DNA of 64,000 nucleotides. Origin: Parus major (lineage: Eukaryota > Chordata > Aves > Passeriformes > Paridae). A program made the translations under genes and the position numbers. Each line of letters opens with the position of its first letter. The first letter of the stretch is position 1. The DNA is taken from assembly GCF_001522545.3 (NCBI RefSeq), contig NC_031770.1:29747864-29811863 (forward strand), in the 5' to 3' direction. The notes beneath the pieces are model-generated. The model was given only the letters and a program-made list of their open reading frames with translations. It made no database searches and was not told the DNA's origin. Shown piece after piece: positions 35,001 to 48,700 of this stretch.

Positions 35001-38000
35001 CTAGAGGAAGTGGTAATTGAATTGAAAATTTTTTACAAAATAATTGAAAATAAAAATGAATTGACTGTGAGATATATGATATGTAAGTGGTTTTATGTTG
35101 ATAGTGACTTGTTTTCTACTTCATAAACATTTTTGTAACTTTTCCTCTACTACTTATGACTTTTCTCTTACTCTTTACATGCTTGTCTAAATAAGTCTCT
35201 GAAGTTGTTTTAATGGAAGCCTGTAAAGTGTAAGAAGCCTTGTTTGACTTTTTTTCTGTGATATCTGTTAATTCAACAAGAGTATCTAACACTCAAGCTT
35301 TAAAAAGATGTCGTTAGCCATCTAATGTATGACTTTGACCCGCAGAAAACTTAAGTGTTCTTTAAGAGTCTGCACTATATGCTCAGTCATGCATCATGAG
35401 CCCTGAAAATTACTGCTGTCTTAGAATTGCATATTCTCTTTGTTCTCTCTTAGAAGTTATAGTTATTAGTATTTAAACATATGAATTTAATATTAGGATA
35501 TTGTAGAATATGCAAGTCATGCAAGACATTCTCTTGACACTGGAGTAGATAAATTTAAATAAGTCAAATGGTCTTTTCTGGCTTTTTTTCCTGGATATTT
35601 ATCTCCACAATAAAATTCTCATACTCGCAGCTTTTTGGAGACTGGAATTTCTTTGTTGTTTTAGTACTCATTCAGGATCTTAAAACTTTTTCTATTTGTG
35701 AAAATGTTGATGACCATTTACCACTTCAAATTCTGTTCTTAAGATATCAAATTTTAAACACCATGTTAAAATGCATACCTCTGTTGTCAATCTGCCTGAA
35801 GAGTTTGGGGTAGCTTCTCATAATTTAGTTTTCAAATCGTATTTTCTAGGATCTCTCCTCAAACAAGACTGTTAAAAATGTCTTTTGAAGAGGCTAGTTT
35901 ATAAAAAGTATTGTTCTGTAGTTGAAGTTAGGGATAATTATTCACAGTTAGTTTGAAGGATGCTGTTCCCACGACACAGGTTTATGGAAATGAAATGGTG
36001 AAATGGTGGCATAAGAAACTTGCTTTTCCATGTGAGTTGAAAGCCCAAATAGTCAGAAGTTTCCCATTTCACTTAAGTTCATTTAGCTTTGCAGGGTACT
36101 GGAAACTTGTATAGTTGACAAAGGAACATAAATGGCTTTACTGCGGTATACACCACTCTGCAAATTCAGCATGCATCTTGAATATTTGATACACATTTTG
36201 CACATTTAAGTTTCTTCCATTTGGGGGAAAATAAAACCCAAACCTAAAGCAAACAACAGTTGACAGATGTGACAGAATTCTGTAAAATTATGAAGGGGAC
36301 TGAGAATATAGCTGCTACATAATAGTAAATTATCACAGCTTTATTACCATAAAATGTGTAGGAGATACCAAATGAAATTGAAGAAGCTAAATTTTTTTAA
36401 TGCCTCTTTATCTTCTTTCCTTTTTTCTTTTTTTTTTTCCCCTAGAGCATGTGTTTGTGGCCAAGAAAGGATACTAGCAATAAATCATTTGTCTAACCTA
36501 ATAGAGTTTATATTCAGAACATCTAATATTCAGTATGAGAGTGTAAAATTTAAGCAATTATTTCCTTTTCTTCTTAGTACCTGGGGAGAATATTGCAACA
36601 ATGAAGTATGGAGCACAAGTTGTTAAAGGGGAGCTGAAGTCTGCTCTATTGGATGGAGATACTCAGAACTACGACCTGGATCATGGATTCTCTCGACACC
36701 CAATCAATGATGACTGCCGGTCTGGAATTGAGATTAAACTAGGTCAGCCCTCAATAATCAACCACATACGAATTCTCCTGTGGGACAGAGACAGTCGGTA
36801 GGTGCCAAGGTGACATAAAAAAGCAAAGTAATGCATTTATTCTGGAAATAATGTAGCAGTGCAAACTGTAAATTAAATATTTTATGGAAATAGCATGATC
36901 GTATTGGAGATGACAATTGCAAAGTTTATTTGGAAACAACCTGATTTTTTAATGCAATTTTGGTTACTTATGCACCAGATCATATTTAGATATGTTAAAC
37001 TGCCTCAAAGTATTTAAATATTTTTATATATTTGCATTTGAAACATTAAAAGATATTTTTTGTTCCAATTTTTTCAATATATCAAAACTGTTAAGAAATG
37101 GGACACTTTGACAGCAAGATTGGACCTGATCTCAGAGGTCTTTTGCAGCCTAAGTGATTCTGTGATTCTGTAATTCAGAGGTAATAAAATTTATTCAAAA
37201 TGTGAATTACCAACTGACTACAGTAGTTACTAGAAGCCACTTTGTGGTTAGACTGCTGAAATATGAATTGTAATAGATACTGTTGCCCGTTGTTACTGAC
37301 CTACTTTACATTATTATGGAATGTATGAAAATTAAAATTAGGCACATTTGAACAATTGAGAGGCTGCTGAAGTAGAAAAATTGCAAGGTTCTTTTTATCT
37401 GAAAAATTTAATATATTAATTTTGTAACTTGCCATGACAAAGATCTTGCAGTTTAGTAGACAGCTCAGCAGGTACTCATAAGCTGTTAAAAACAATAAAA
37501 CATGCTACTTACACATTTACTGTATACCTTATGACCTTTCTGGTAAAGGATTAGTTTTATTTTATTTCTAAACTAACAGTTTAGCATTGCAGAACCAGTT
37601 GCATTTTGCTTTTTTAGCTAAGCCATGTTATTCTAGAACAGGGTATATAAAAGTTTTAGTTAGAGTGGGGTTTTTTGTAAATTTAAATAAATTTTTAAAT
37701 ATGAGTTAGTTACTAATAATTCAAAACCAATTTCATTAATTTTAGCTATTTTACTGTTCTAAGGAAATTCTACTTCAGTTTAACTGAAATTTGTTTCCCT
37801 TCTATTTATTTTGTAAAGATCAAAAAGTGGATCCTTGAAGGTATACGGACTGCTTCATATAATATACTAGTTGTGACAGAAGACCAACCAAATTTATGAA
37901 GCAGTTAGCAACTAACTTTATAAAATCTGAAAAAGTATTAGAGATATGTTAATAATGAGTCCTGTATCAATTTTTAGAGAACTTATATAAAAATGTAAAA

Positions 38001-40653
38001 TGCCCCTCATCTGTAGGGCATAAATTTGCAGCTGGTAAAACTCAGGGAAAAATGTTCTTGTTGGGACAACTTTTTAAAAAGTTACCTGTTGTTTGGTGTC
38101 CTGTGCAATTCATCTGAAATTTGTAGAACAAACTAGTACTGCTGGCACAATATCTGACAATGTGGATCTCTAGGGATTTTTGTCTTCATAAAATACTGAG
38201 GGCAGAACGGTTTAAGATCTAGTTTCTGTGTCATGCTGATTTTTAATTTTTTTTTTTTAATCATTCTAGTTTCTGTGGAAAATTTGCTATTGGGCTTTCT
38301 TTTGCTTCCCAACTGGTATGGTACTGGTATTAGTACTGTCTAGCCTATGCAAGGCCAGGAGTTGGACTTTGATCACCCTAGGGATTTCCTTCTAATTCAG
38401 AATAGTCTGATTCTCTGTTCTACGAATTGTCAAGCTTTTTTCCCTTGAGTAACTCAGTTATCTTAGATAAATGGAAATGGAGGCATTTGGCTCATCAGTA
38501 GAAGATACTGACTTTCTGGAGTGAGTTCAGCAGGACAACAAGATGAAGGCTTGAGCACATGAGATCTTGCTGTTGGTAAGGTGTGCAGGTTTAGAAGGGA
38601 GAATTTGTTGGCCTCAACACCTGTTCAGTGGAATATAGAGAATACAGGGACAGAATTCTCTTGCAGCTGTGTGCTGAAAGTGCAAAGAGCAGTGGACACA
38701 AGCAAGAAGTTAAATTCATATTAAATATTAGGAAAACAATTTATAGTGGGGTAGTTGAACTTGGGAAGAGTGCCCAGAAAGGTGTGCAGAAATTTGCCAG
38801 CTAAGATCTTAAGGAACTTTCTCTGAGATTGTCCTTGATTTCTGTAGAAATCTATTCCTTTCTACAGTCTTTGTCTAACAATTGCTGTCCACCAAACTGC
38901 ATATTTTTCATGGGATATATGAATAATGTCTTCTAAAGAGCTGTTTTAACGCCTGTATAGACATGAGCAGGTTTGTACAGCATGATTGCTTTCTTGTTGA
39001 ACAATTTTTTAAATTACTCTGTTCATTTCAACTGTTTATGTGAAGCTCTAGTCTATTGGATATTCTTAACAGAATCAAACGGAAACTAACAGGTATCTTA
39101 CACCTCTAGTTCAGGAGTGTTAACAGCTGAATCTTAGCTGTAAAAGTGCTAAGGATAGTAGCTATTCAACCTGCTTCTGCAAATAAGATGCTATCCAGCC
39201 TTGGGAAACTTGAAAGGATGCTATTGTGTATGATAATGGAACTTTATTTTTGAGGTAATATTTCTTTGCTTGGTATCTTAAGAAACCAGAAAGTATCATG
39301 TTGTATATAGGTTACAAATATATGTTCATTAGTAATGATGGTGTGAGAACCTGTAAATTCACAAGGCACATAGGACTATCAGTAACTTTTGTATACAAAC
39401 TGCTCAAACTCTAAAGCTTTGGGCCTAGTTTGGTCAAGTATGCATATGTTAAAAATAGTAATCTTGCTAAAGCATATTGTATTTGTGTGGGTTGTATTAC
39501 ACATCTCATTGGTGTGAATGTGAAAGCTGGTTATGCAATTGATGTTTAAAGATTCAGCCTTAGCTTTCCAAGGTAGTAACTATCGTTTTAAGGATTTTTA
39601 AACAATATCATTTTAAGTACATACTCTTAAGTCCTCAGGAAAATTGGAAATATTAACAAAGGCATTAATTTTAATAATAAATGCTTGTGTAGAACTCCCT
39701 AGGAGCAAATCCTCTTTAGAAATCAATGTGAAAGGATGTTAAGTGCTTACATGGTGCTGTTAAACTGCCTGTGAATTTTGCAGACTAGTACCTTAGGAGA
39801 AAGAAAATACTCTGAAACATATTCAATGACTTGCAGTTCCACAAGTGAAATTTCTACTTTATTCTAAGTGTTACAGTCATGGATATAATAGGGAATTAGC
39901 TGTGACTTTCAAGTTCTGGTTTGGGTTTGCTTTCTTTTAACAGCAAACTATAAGGTAAACACGACTGCTAAGCAGGAGGAAGACACAGATTCTGTTAATG
40001 GCTTTTTTATTTTTCATGAGGTAATTTTGGAATGTGTAAGGAAGTAGTGACAGTCTCAATGATGTATCGTAAAGAACTGGAAGGGTCAGAAGTGAAAAAC
40101 AACATCAGTGAAAATGATCATAAAATAAATTTGCATTTTTCAAGTAAGGAGTTTGAATTTGTATATTTGATCTAGGAAATTGTTTTTAATTTTTTCTTTA
40201 TTGATTTGGCAATAGAAATAGTACCATATCACTGGTGGTTTAGTTTTATTCCATGGGGAAAGAATACAAATGATAATTTTATGACATGAGTCAAATGTCT
40301 CCGTTTCATTTTTTGAGGCATAGTAGTCTCATCTAATGACTGTAGATTGTGAGTGTGTGGATGTTTTAAATCATTTTGAAAATACATCTTAACTGTGAGA
40401 GTTTCTTTTCAAAGCTAGTTTGAAGGTAGGGATCTTTATAAGAACAGTTTTCTTTTCAACACAACTGAAAATCCAGAAGACTGTGTAAAATTGTCAACTT
40501 GTATTCTAACCGGTATTTTTTGACAATCCATAGGTCTTATTCCTACTACATTGAGGTGTCCATGGATGAATTGGACTGGATTCGGGTTATCGATCACTCT
40601 AAATACCTCTGTCGGTCCTGGCAGAACCTGTATTTTCCTGCCCGTGTCTGCAG
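31834..40653 (+). CDS. BTBD9: BTBD9 5' half: BTB/POZ domain-containing protein 9 (partial)
   Basis: BTB-Kelch-like adaptor without Kelch repeats, thought to act with cullin-3; linked in mammals to synaptic function, iron handling, sleep and restless legs syndrome. Exons 31808-32018 (ATG at 31834), 32544-32907, 34502-34766, 36578-36797 and 40534-40653 join in frame to about 385 residues of the ~612 expected. Seen in order: BTB fold (EYSDVTFIVEKKRFPAHRVI, roughly residues 25-105), BACK domain (roughly 140-240, with SFAAPEKDIFQALMNWCKHN) and most of the first F5/8-type C/discoidin-like domain (RSGIEIKLGQPSIINHIRIL). The frame is intact and very close to mammalian BTBD9. The exon starting YIRIVG is not in the remaining 23 kb, so the gene leaves the right edge. 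Confidence 0.97.
32544..32907 (+). CDS. BTBD9: BTBD9 exon 4
   Basis: 364 nt, acceptor CTTATAG, donor GTATAT. Finishes BTB (LLKYIYTGRATLRDEKEEVL) and enters BACK. Confidence 0.97.
32908..36577 (+). other. BTBD9 introns 4 and 5
   Basis: Intron 4 (32908-34501) and intron 5 (34767-36577) hold AT-rich unique-looking sequence. No repeat family or RNA gene is recognised with confidence. Exon 5 lies between them. Confidence 0.45.
34502..34766 (+). CDS. BTBD9: BTBD9 exon 5
   Basis: 265 nt, acceptor TTTCCAG, donor GTAAGC. BACK domain, VRLPLMSLTELLNVVRPSGL. Confidence 0.97.
36578..36797 (+). CDS. BTBD9: BTBD9 exon 6
   Basis: 220 nt, acceptor TTCTTAG, donor GTAGGT. Start of the first F5/8-C-like domain, NYDLDHGFSRHPINDDCRSG. 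Confidence 0.97.
36798..40533 (+). other. BTBD9 intron 6
   Basis: AT-rich. Contains short, decayed CR1-like scraps near 37090-37170 and 38340-38420; nothing else recognised. Confidence 0.45.
38340..38420 (+). repeat. Short CR1 remnant
   Basis: 'aggccaggagttggactttgat' region followed by a gattctctg tail resembles the extreme 3' end of CR1. Very short. Confidence 0.5.
40534..40653 (+). CDS. BTBD9: BTBD9 exon 7 (last one in window)
   Basis: 120 nt, acceptor CCATAG, donor GTTAGT. Encodes SYSYYIEVSMDELDWIRVID and ends in PARVCR, phase 2. Confidence 0.97.
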
Positions 40654-41104
40654 GTTAGTTCATCAGTTGTAATATACAGTAGCTAACACTAAAGAATGTT
40701 GGTACCAGAATAAGTTGCTGGATTTTGCTACTTCATTATGTACTTCTGAAAATGTATGGTATCTTAACTTTCATCAGCTATGCTAAAATTATAGTTTATC
40801 TTAATTTATAGAGCTTTGTAATAGTTTATCTTATTCTTTTCTGATATTAATGTAGTTGATACAATGCAGGCATCCGGTTTGAAAATTCTGTTTTTTCTGC
40901 ATCTATGTATCTCCTTCTCCTTTCTTTTCTTTTTTTTTTTTTTTTGAGTCATACACACCTTTTTTGCAGGTGATGCAGGGTTTTTTTCACTCGGTAGTAA
41001 AACTCATTCCTTGACTGCCTAAATGTTTATAATGCACTTACTATAGAATGTGAAAATATATTTTTAATATTATATATTTTCTACTGTTGCACTGTTTTAA
41101 ATAG

Positions 41105-42010
41105 TTATGAAAGGCAGAAAGGAGAGAGTTAGAACTACGGAGCTTTGAGGAATGCCTCTAATGTTCAGTTTTGGGTGCCACAATATAGGAAGGATATTAA
41201 ACTTTTATAGAGGGTCTAAAGGAGGGCAGTGAAGATGATGAAAGGCCTTGAGAGGAAGCCAATTGACAAGCAGCTAAGGCCTGTTCAGCCTGGAGGAGAC
41301 TGAGAGGAGACCCCATTGCAGTTACACCTTCTTTGTGAGGGGAAGAGGAGGGGCAGGCACTGATCTCTTCTCTGTGGTACCCAGTAACAGGATCTGAGAG
41401 GATGACCTGGAGTTGTGTCAGGGGAGGGTGGATATTACAAAGAGGTTCTTCACTCAGAGCATGGTTGTCTCACTATATTAAGAATGGCGAAGCAGTACGA
41501 CATGACTCTTTGCTGCATTGTCCAAGAGAGCAAAGTTTATTATTCTTGATCTTCTTTTATAGACAGGTTCGAGAAAGTCTGAGAGGTAAAACTCTCATTG
41601 GTCATTAAAGCAACACATCACCATCATTGGTTAAGTGGAAAACCACCCCTTGACCCCTTGCAAGTAAATCCTAAACAACACCTGCGAAGATTGTTGTCCT
41701 TTACCAAGGACTGTTTGGATTCTTTCTGATGCTTTCTCAGGCCAGAGTGCGAAGTCCATGTGTCTTAGTTTCACATAGGCTCTGTTCCCTGCTTGCTTTT
41801 TGCATTTAGTATCCACAGGTCATTGGGTACTGGAACAGGCTCCTCAGGGAAGTAGTCACAGCACCGATCTGACAGAGTTCAAGAGGCATTTGGACAATAC
41901 TCTTGGGCACAAGGTGTCACTCTTAGAGACGGTGCTGTTCAGGGCCAGGACAGGGACCTTGATGATCCTTGTGGGTCCCTTCAACATCAGTGTATTCTGA
42001 GATTCTGCCA
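41105..42010 (+). repeat. CR1 LINE 3' end, split by an LTR
   Basis: Two co-linear CR1 pieces (41105-41465 and 41818-42010) have landmarks 'cctgttcagcctggaggag', 'tactggaacaggctcctcag' and 'gatgatccttgtgggtccc', then a gattctg tail. The break falls inside the 'gagcatggt...cattggg' region. Confidence 0.9.
41466..41817 (-). mobile_element. Solo LTR, family B, inserted in a CR1
   Basis: 352 bp, TG...CA, minus orientation. It has two CCAAT boxes, a TATA box (complement of TTTTATAGAC near 41556) and AATAAA (complement of TTTATT near 41537). It is homologous to the element at 20794-21138. The CR1 resumes with a 3-4 bp overlap (ggt). Confidence 0.85.
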
Positions 42011-44351
42011 CTCTGAGAAAATAGCTAGATGGGTTTAAGTGATGTTAAAATTAAGATGTTTTTTTAACTGTAGGTATTGGGAATTCTGCAAGAAGCTGAT
42101 AATCACATTGAAGCAGTCTTATTCAAAAACTGAACTGAGCTCGTTGATAGGGAGGATACAACCTATATATACCGAAGATACTGTCATTATTAGGTTTTGG
42201 GTCATAGACCCTGAGAGGAAATGACCTGTATTTTAATAACTATTCTGTAGACATAAACTTTTTAATTGGCACAGCAACTCTCAGAATCCCCATGGAGAGA
42301 AGTGCTTTCTTTTTCCCAAAGAAATCCTGGCTTTTTCTGTAAATCTCTATTCCTCATTATCATATCCACAAAATGGTAGGGAATTTCTTGGAGGTACAGC
42401 TTATTTGAAGGGCAAGTGGAAGAGCTAAAGAGAAAAATCATGTAGCAGCATAAGTTTATGAGCACTGAGTGTTAAGGAGCAGTAACCTTAAAGCAAAATA
42501 TGAGTTCTCAGCTGAGTCACCATAATAATTAAGGAGAGTTTAGGTAAGGTTGTTCAGTAATCTTTATTTACATCAATGAATTGAAGCCTACGTTATAGTA
42601 AGAATGCATTTGCTAGTCAAAAATGGCTATTATTTACTGTTGTTTCATGTATTTGTTCCCCTGTCCATAGGAAGACGAGGCTATTTAAAATGTAATTAGA
42701 GGTGTAAAATTGCTGACAAATTTTTGAGGGGTTCCACTTTAAACTTTTTATTTAATTATATTAATATAAATAGGTATTACTTGAAGTTGACTTTCCTTTG
42801 ATCAGGAATTTTGATCAAATTCTCTCTAGAAGAGAGGCCTTGAGCAGGAGAGGCTATGTACATATAGATATTAGTATTAGAAATTTTATCGGTCTTTAAA
42901 TTAATATTCTGTTCGGAAAGAAGTAAGCAAGGACTTCTAAGCCTTTCTTTTGTCTCCAGTTTCCATGTTTTGTTATTTTAAGTAGTTCTGTTTACTTAAA
43001 TGAGTTAGTTATATCTAGTATACTAACACACACGAAACAGAAATCCTAATACATGTGGAGTTTTCTTGTCACCTAAAAAGATGTGTTCTCCAGTCTTGTG
43101 AGCACAGATTTAAAATATGAGCTAATATGAGATTGTCAGAATGTATTCTTTCAATATTTGATATTCTGTTTCACAGACATGTTGTACATGCTTATCAATG
43201 GGCAGATAAGTTTTAAGCATTTTATAGGCTCTGTTTTGCTCAATGCTGCTTCTGCTGTAAAGTCTTGTTTTAGTGTCAGAAGTCCCAGTGCCAAAATTTT
43301 ACTGTTAATGGACAACAGTACAGAGGAGTGGGAGCATCATATTAATATTCTGTCTAATACTAGTTTTGGCATTTTACTCTCTTTGTCTTATTAATGCAGA
43401 TAATATTTTTGGAAGCAACCACTTAGGGAAGCATGCTTCAACTTTTAAAAAGTTTTGAATGCATTTTTAGTAGATAGTCATGGATTGAGTGCTTTATCAG
43501 AAAGGGCTTCAGACAGGTGGTGGTTTGGGTTTTTTTGCTATTAAAAAAGGAATAAATTATTTTACCTCAAAGTGCTTTATGAGATCACTGTGTAAGATGT
43601 CATTTTAAGGAGCAAGAAAGATTTGAAGAGTAGAATTATTGGCTGGGATTTTTTTGTTTGTGTGCATTTTTCCAGAGTGAGATAGTAGAACATGCCAGAT
43701 GCTGCACAGGTTGTTGAAGGACAGCCAGTTGTCTGATACACTAGAGCAATTGTTCAAACATAGATTATAAATAGGATATGAGCCCTGTGACATTAGGCAA
43801 TGTCAGTTGCCTTTTTAAGTTTAATTTTGCATAAATAGTAGTTTTAAAAGGTGAGAGCTGTCAATGTCTGAACTGATACATTCATCTAAGTTTTAAGAAG
43901 CTACTTAAACATTTCTATGGACATAAAAATTGATGGAGTGTGTCTTTTATTTGGGTTGGGGTCTTTGTCGTTTTGAAAACCTGTAACCTTCCTCTTAATC
44001 AAATCTGTCCATGTTCAATTCTACAATCAATGCCTTTTTTACTGGATGAAAACTCTTTAGAGGGAAGATAGGACGCAGGTTAATGTAATCAGCTTCCTGT
44101 GGAAGTTAGGAATAAGTGTCAGGTTCATAGTTATTCCATCTTCCTCTGGTAGCAATGAAGGTTAAAACTGCTAAAGGTCTTTGAGCAGGTAATGCTGTTC
44201 TCTGTTTTATCCTTCCCACTGTTTTATCCTTTCATGTTGGAAAGGTCACAAAATTTTCTTTTGTGACTTCATCTTTTTACTTTGTCCTCAACCACAATAT
44301 TTGAAGAACTGCATTAAAAGCAAGAAAATGAAAAATTTTGAGGTTTCATAA

Positions 44352-45785
44352 TGTTGTGGTTTTAAACCAATAACTAAGAAAATTATTTATTTCTTGCTGT
44401 GATATATGGATTAGAACAAGAGCAAAACAGGCATAAAACTTAAAAGGGATAAAGAAAGTTTATTGACAAACTACAAGAATAAGAACACCAGAATAAACTT
44501 CCAGAAAAACCTTTTCATCCCCTATCTACCCACTATTCCTTTGTTCATATGACAACAGAGACAAAAACTTTGGAACTTTGGTGGTTAAAACAGTCCCAAT
44601 TCTTGCTACAGTCTTTTCACCAGTCTTTGTAGAGAAACAGAAGTTTCTTCCTGTTAATTTATGGAGTTTCTCACAAGAAAACTGTTTTTGTTATAGTTTT
44701 CCATTGCCCTAATGTTAGCTGCCCAGAGCTGCTGTTATCAGAGCCCACCCCTCCCATTTTTACATCACCCTGAGGTGTATATTATGGGCCATGAGTCTAG
44801 GGATGGCATTTTTAAAGATGAGTTATTCAAAGGCAAAAAGTCTTCTTCATCTGTTTCTGTGAGCTTCACTAGACAACAGTTTTCTCATTGCCTCTCAAGG
44901 CTTCAAATCTTCCAGCACTTCACTATACCATAATTACTCTACTTTTTACTCAAATTTACACTTTGAACACTTTATTCCTCCCTACATACTTTATCATGAA
45001 TTAAAGGAGTTTTTTTCAGAACTTCATTGTCCATCTCCATAGTTTTAACAGAAAGATATTTCAGCTAAATTAAAGCATCTTCTTAATTCTCTACCTTTTC
45101 TGAAGCTTCTTTTCTTTCCTGTCACTGGTAGTTTATAAAGTCTCTTTTCATGTTGATCACTCTCTTTTTTTTCCTCTCTGGATAAAAAGATTAATCCACA
45201 AGTCTCATCTGGGTAATGAAAGAGTTAAAATCTTGCCCAGGCTGTTGTAGGTAGTTCTGTGGCCTCGGCCAGTGCAGGAACTGGAGCCGTCTGCGATGGA
45301 GAGTTCCTCTTGGCTGCTCTGGAGAGTGTAGTCGCCGCCCCAGCCCTCTGCAGGTCCAGAGCCTCTCTCCTTCTTCACTCAGCAGTTTCTAGTGAATTTA
45401 GTTACAGCAAAAAACCTGCAGCCGAGCCAGAGATCGGCTCAGCCTGACGTGGCCCAAGCCCGGGGAAAACCTTCCGCAGGGCCCGCATCTCCCAGCTGGC
45501 CCAGCCCTGTCCCCTCCCGGACGCATGGCCTGGGCAGGGAATGGAGCGATCTTCACAGCCCGGAAGCAAAGAGAACCAAGAGAGCTCTGGTTTTACACTT
45601 TAAGGTAGGGTTCACAAGTTGATCCCACTTTTCAATGGCCTAAACTGCTGTCAGTTCTCAGCAATGACCGATAATTGGTCAGGAGAAAAGACTCCAGGCA
45701 GTTCCCAGCAACTTCAACTTTTCTTAAAGGTAAAGTAACTCCATGACACATAATAAGGCAAATGTAGCCACAAGGTGTCACTACA
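44352..45785 (-). mobile_element. Large LTR-like element (~1.43 kb)
   Basis: Ends TGTTGTGG...CACTACA and is flanked by ATAA on both sides (44348-44351 and 45786-45789). On the minus strand it has a TATAAA-like box (complement of TTTATA near 45132) and AATAAA (complement of TTTATT near 44459). It includes a GC-rich block at 45250-45560 that stands out from the intron. It resembles long solo LTRs of avian ERVL-type elements; the family is not certain. Confidence 0.5.
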
Positions 45786-48700
45786 ATAAAAGTTTAAAAG
45801 ACCTACTTTCTTACTGTTTGCAGTCCTTTGATGAAAGTGTTATTCCTGCTGTGTGCTATTTTTGTGTATTAAACTTCCCAGATTTACAAAATCATTCTGG
45901 TTTCCTGTTTATGCTATAGAGGGAGCAAGTACAGATTTAGTCGATAAAATCAGATGGAAACTTTCAATTAATTTTCCATCTTTAGTCTGACACTGAATGA
46001 TTCTGTGTTTTGACTGGGGGAGTACTTCCCTGACCAGACCAATTTATAGTCTGAAATCAGTGCTATTTTGTCAGTAATACCAAAATTCAAAAACGTATTA
46101 AAAGAGTAAAGAGATCGGTTTTTGTCTGTATTTGCTATTATTGTCTTAGCTCTTTTTGTGATTATAATAATGTGATTTATTGAAAGGAAATACTAGTTAT
46201 TACTGCATAAACATTTGGTCCTAAAGTATGTTTCTATTAAGAGAACAGATAGATGCCTGTGAATCATGCTGGGAAATTATTTAAGCATATTCTTTTTTCT
46301 GTTCTTTAAATCTGCTTTGAGCTGAAAAATCTTGAGATTTTCTAATACTGGTGTGTTGAATTAATAGTGATATAAGGACTCCATGTTTCCCTTAAAGGAC
46401 TTGGCTGCTATCGAAAGTGTGGCATTAGAATTATTTTTACTTTAGAAGGTGTGTTTGTACTTCAAATTTATTTATTGGTGCAGAGAAAATTACTTGCCTT
46501 TCCTTATATTAAGCATTGATGTTATTGGGTGTTTTTTTTGTTTAGTGCTTCAACAGTTTCTGCTACTAATGATTACACCATTTGTAATCCTCTGCTTGAG
46601 TGATGACAAATTAAATTGTAGACCATGTCTTCTGAACATTGAAAAAATGCAAGAAGAGTAAATTTTTCAGTACTAAGGCAGTTCTGTTCAGAACTTAGAA
46701 ATGTTAGGAATTGTGCACAATTATTTTGCATGTAATGATATGCAAGAAGATGTGATTTTCAAGTGTAGGCTAGACAAAACATTTTTCTTTAATTCTAGTC
46801 TTAATCAGGCAGCCTCAGATAATTGTGCTTTCTACTGGTGGTGCTGCAGTCATTTTATTTTTCTTTCTCTCTGGGAGAGTCATTGAAATTAGCTACAGAT
46901 TAAGCAGCAGTGTCTCACTTTCAGCCTTACCAGTAAGTCTCTGACAATGTTATCTGATATGGATAGCCATTTAGCAGTTTTCCTGAGATTGGTGGAATCT
47001 TAGGTGGATAGTAACTTGGCAGGAGACATTCCAAATACAGTTTGATTTAAGCAGATGTTGAAACAAGGGAGGAGTCAACTCTTGAGGAAGATGCAGTTGA
47101 AACATTGTCCCATATACTTGAAATAAACTGAGGGGAAGGCAGTGTCTGCAGATCTAATTTAACACTTGGGAGTGTTTTTTATGCATTATTTCCCCTTTCC
47201 CACTAGGGAATGGCGGTGGTCAGAAAAAGCATGGAGACATCCAAAAGAATCTTTTAAACGTTGTTTTAACTTAAAATGAAGCCCTACTGCATCGCTAACC
47301 TAACTAGAAAACATAGACTAAGAGTTGCTGGCAAGAGCCTTCTGTCAGTCTATAAAGTATGTGAAATTTTTTTCATCAGTAAGTCCTTAGTATCCTCATA
47401 AAAGGACTTCTTGCTAAGGGAATTATTAAACTTGGGTAACTGAAGCCATCTTTACCTTAGTTACAGCATCTGAGAATTACAAGTAGTTGCACAGGCAACA
47501 TGTTGATCAGTTATTTTATTTGTACTGTTCTTTGGGAAGCATTGACTCTTGTGTAAATATTTTATTTCTAACTGTACAGATATGCTGCTGTTTGTGAGTT
47601 TAGGAAGAAATCCCAACCCTGCTGCGTAATTCAAATAGCTTTTCTTTATTTCTGGAAAAGTGAAATTTTAAAATCTTTTCCTGAATCTAATACTGTAAAC
47701 GATACAGTAATGTCCAGAAATAAGTAAAAATTATCTTGATTTGTATTACAGCAGCATAGTAATAAATAATAAAAGCAATTTTAAAATGTTACTCCAGACT
47801 TTTGAGGCTTTTCACTTCATGTTTTCACATGACATTATTTTAAAAAATCAATTTTCATTGCAGGCAGTTTACTTTTTTGTTTTTGGGGTGGAGAGTAGAG
47901 CTCACTCATCATTCTTTCTTGTAAGATGTGATCATATTTAGGAGTCTTTATTGGTATGTTTCCAATACTTTAACTTTGAAATGGGAGGAAATGGTTTCCT
48001 GTAGTCTCCGTTTTAGTGAATATCTGCTGCTTGTTTTTCTTTCTATCAATGTTTGAACATCCTTTTTTTTTCTCTTCCAGTAGGTTTTCATTCTGTTTTT
48101 TTTGGTTTGGTTTGGTTTGGGTTTTTTTGTGTTCGATTTGTTGTTTTGGTTTTTTTCTGTTCCTAAGAAAGGTGATAGTCTGAGATTTTTCAAAGTAGAT
48201 TATCTACACAGGATCATGAAAGCTGTTGCCTCATCTGAGTTGGAGTGTTTATTGATTTCAAATATCTTTTTCTTTATTTCAGGTTGTGTATATGTTTTAT
48301 CTCAATCTTACACTTCTAAATCCAGCTCCAAATGTTCTTCTAGTGATGCAAAAGCTCATTGCATCTCTACAGGAATAATCAATAATAATTTTTATCAATA
48401 ACTTTATCAAAGCAGCTTTTTTCTTCTCAGATTCTTTCTCCTGTCTGTCATAGCAATTTCAATTATTCTAACCTAAAGAGCCCATCTTGGCTTTGAGGGA
48501 AAGTAAAAAAGCCAGTGTGCATTTGAGCTGTCAATGACAACCTGCCAGACAACTTATCATCTGAAAATGAGTATTTGTCTGAAAATGTGTGTGTAGAGGG
48601 TCAATATATGTTGTATAGAAGTACCTGAGAAATAGGGACAGCCTGCCAATCGAGCTTGTTGGATATGAATTATTAAAAAATGTATAATATATTATTTTCT

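Noticed and set aside
34914..35126. Small frames downstream of BTBD9 exon 5
   Set aside because: AT-rich intron read-through past a good donor (GTAAGC); no homology.
45259..45622. Apparent small proteins in the GC-rich block of BTBD9 intron 7
   Set aside because: They lie inside an LTR-like insertion and show no family resemblance.
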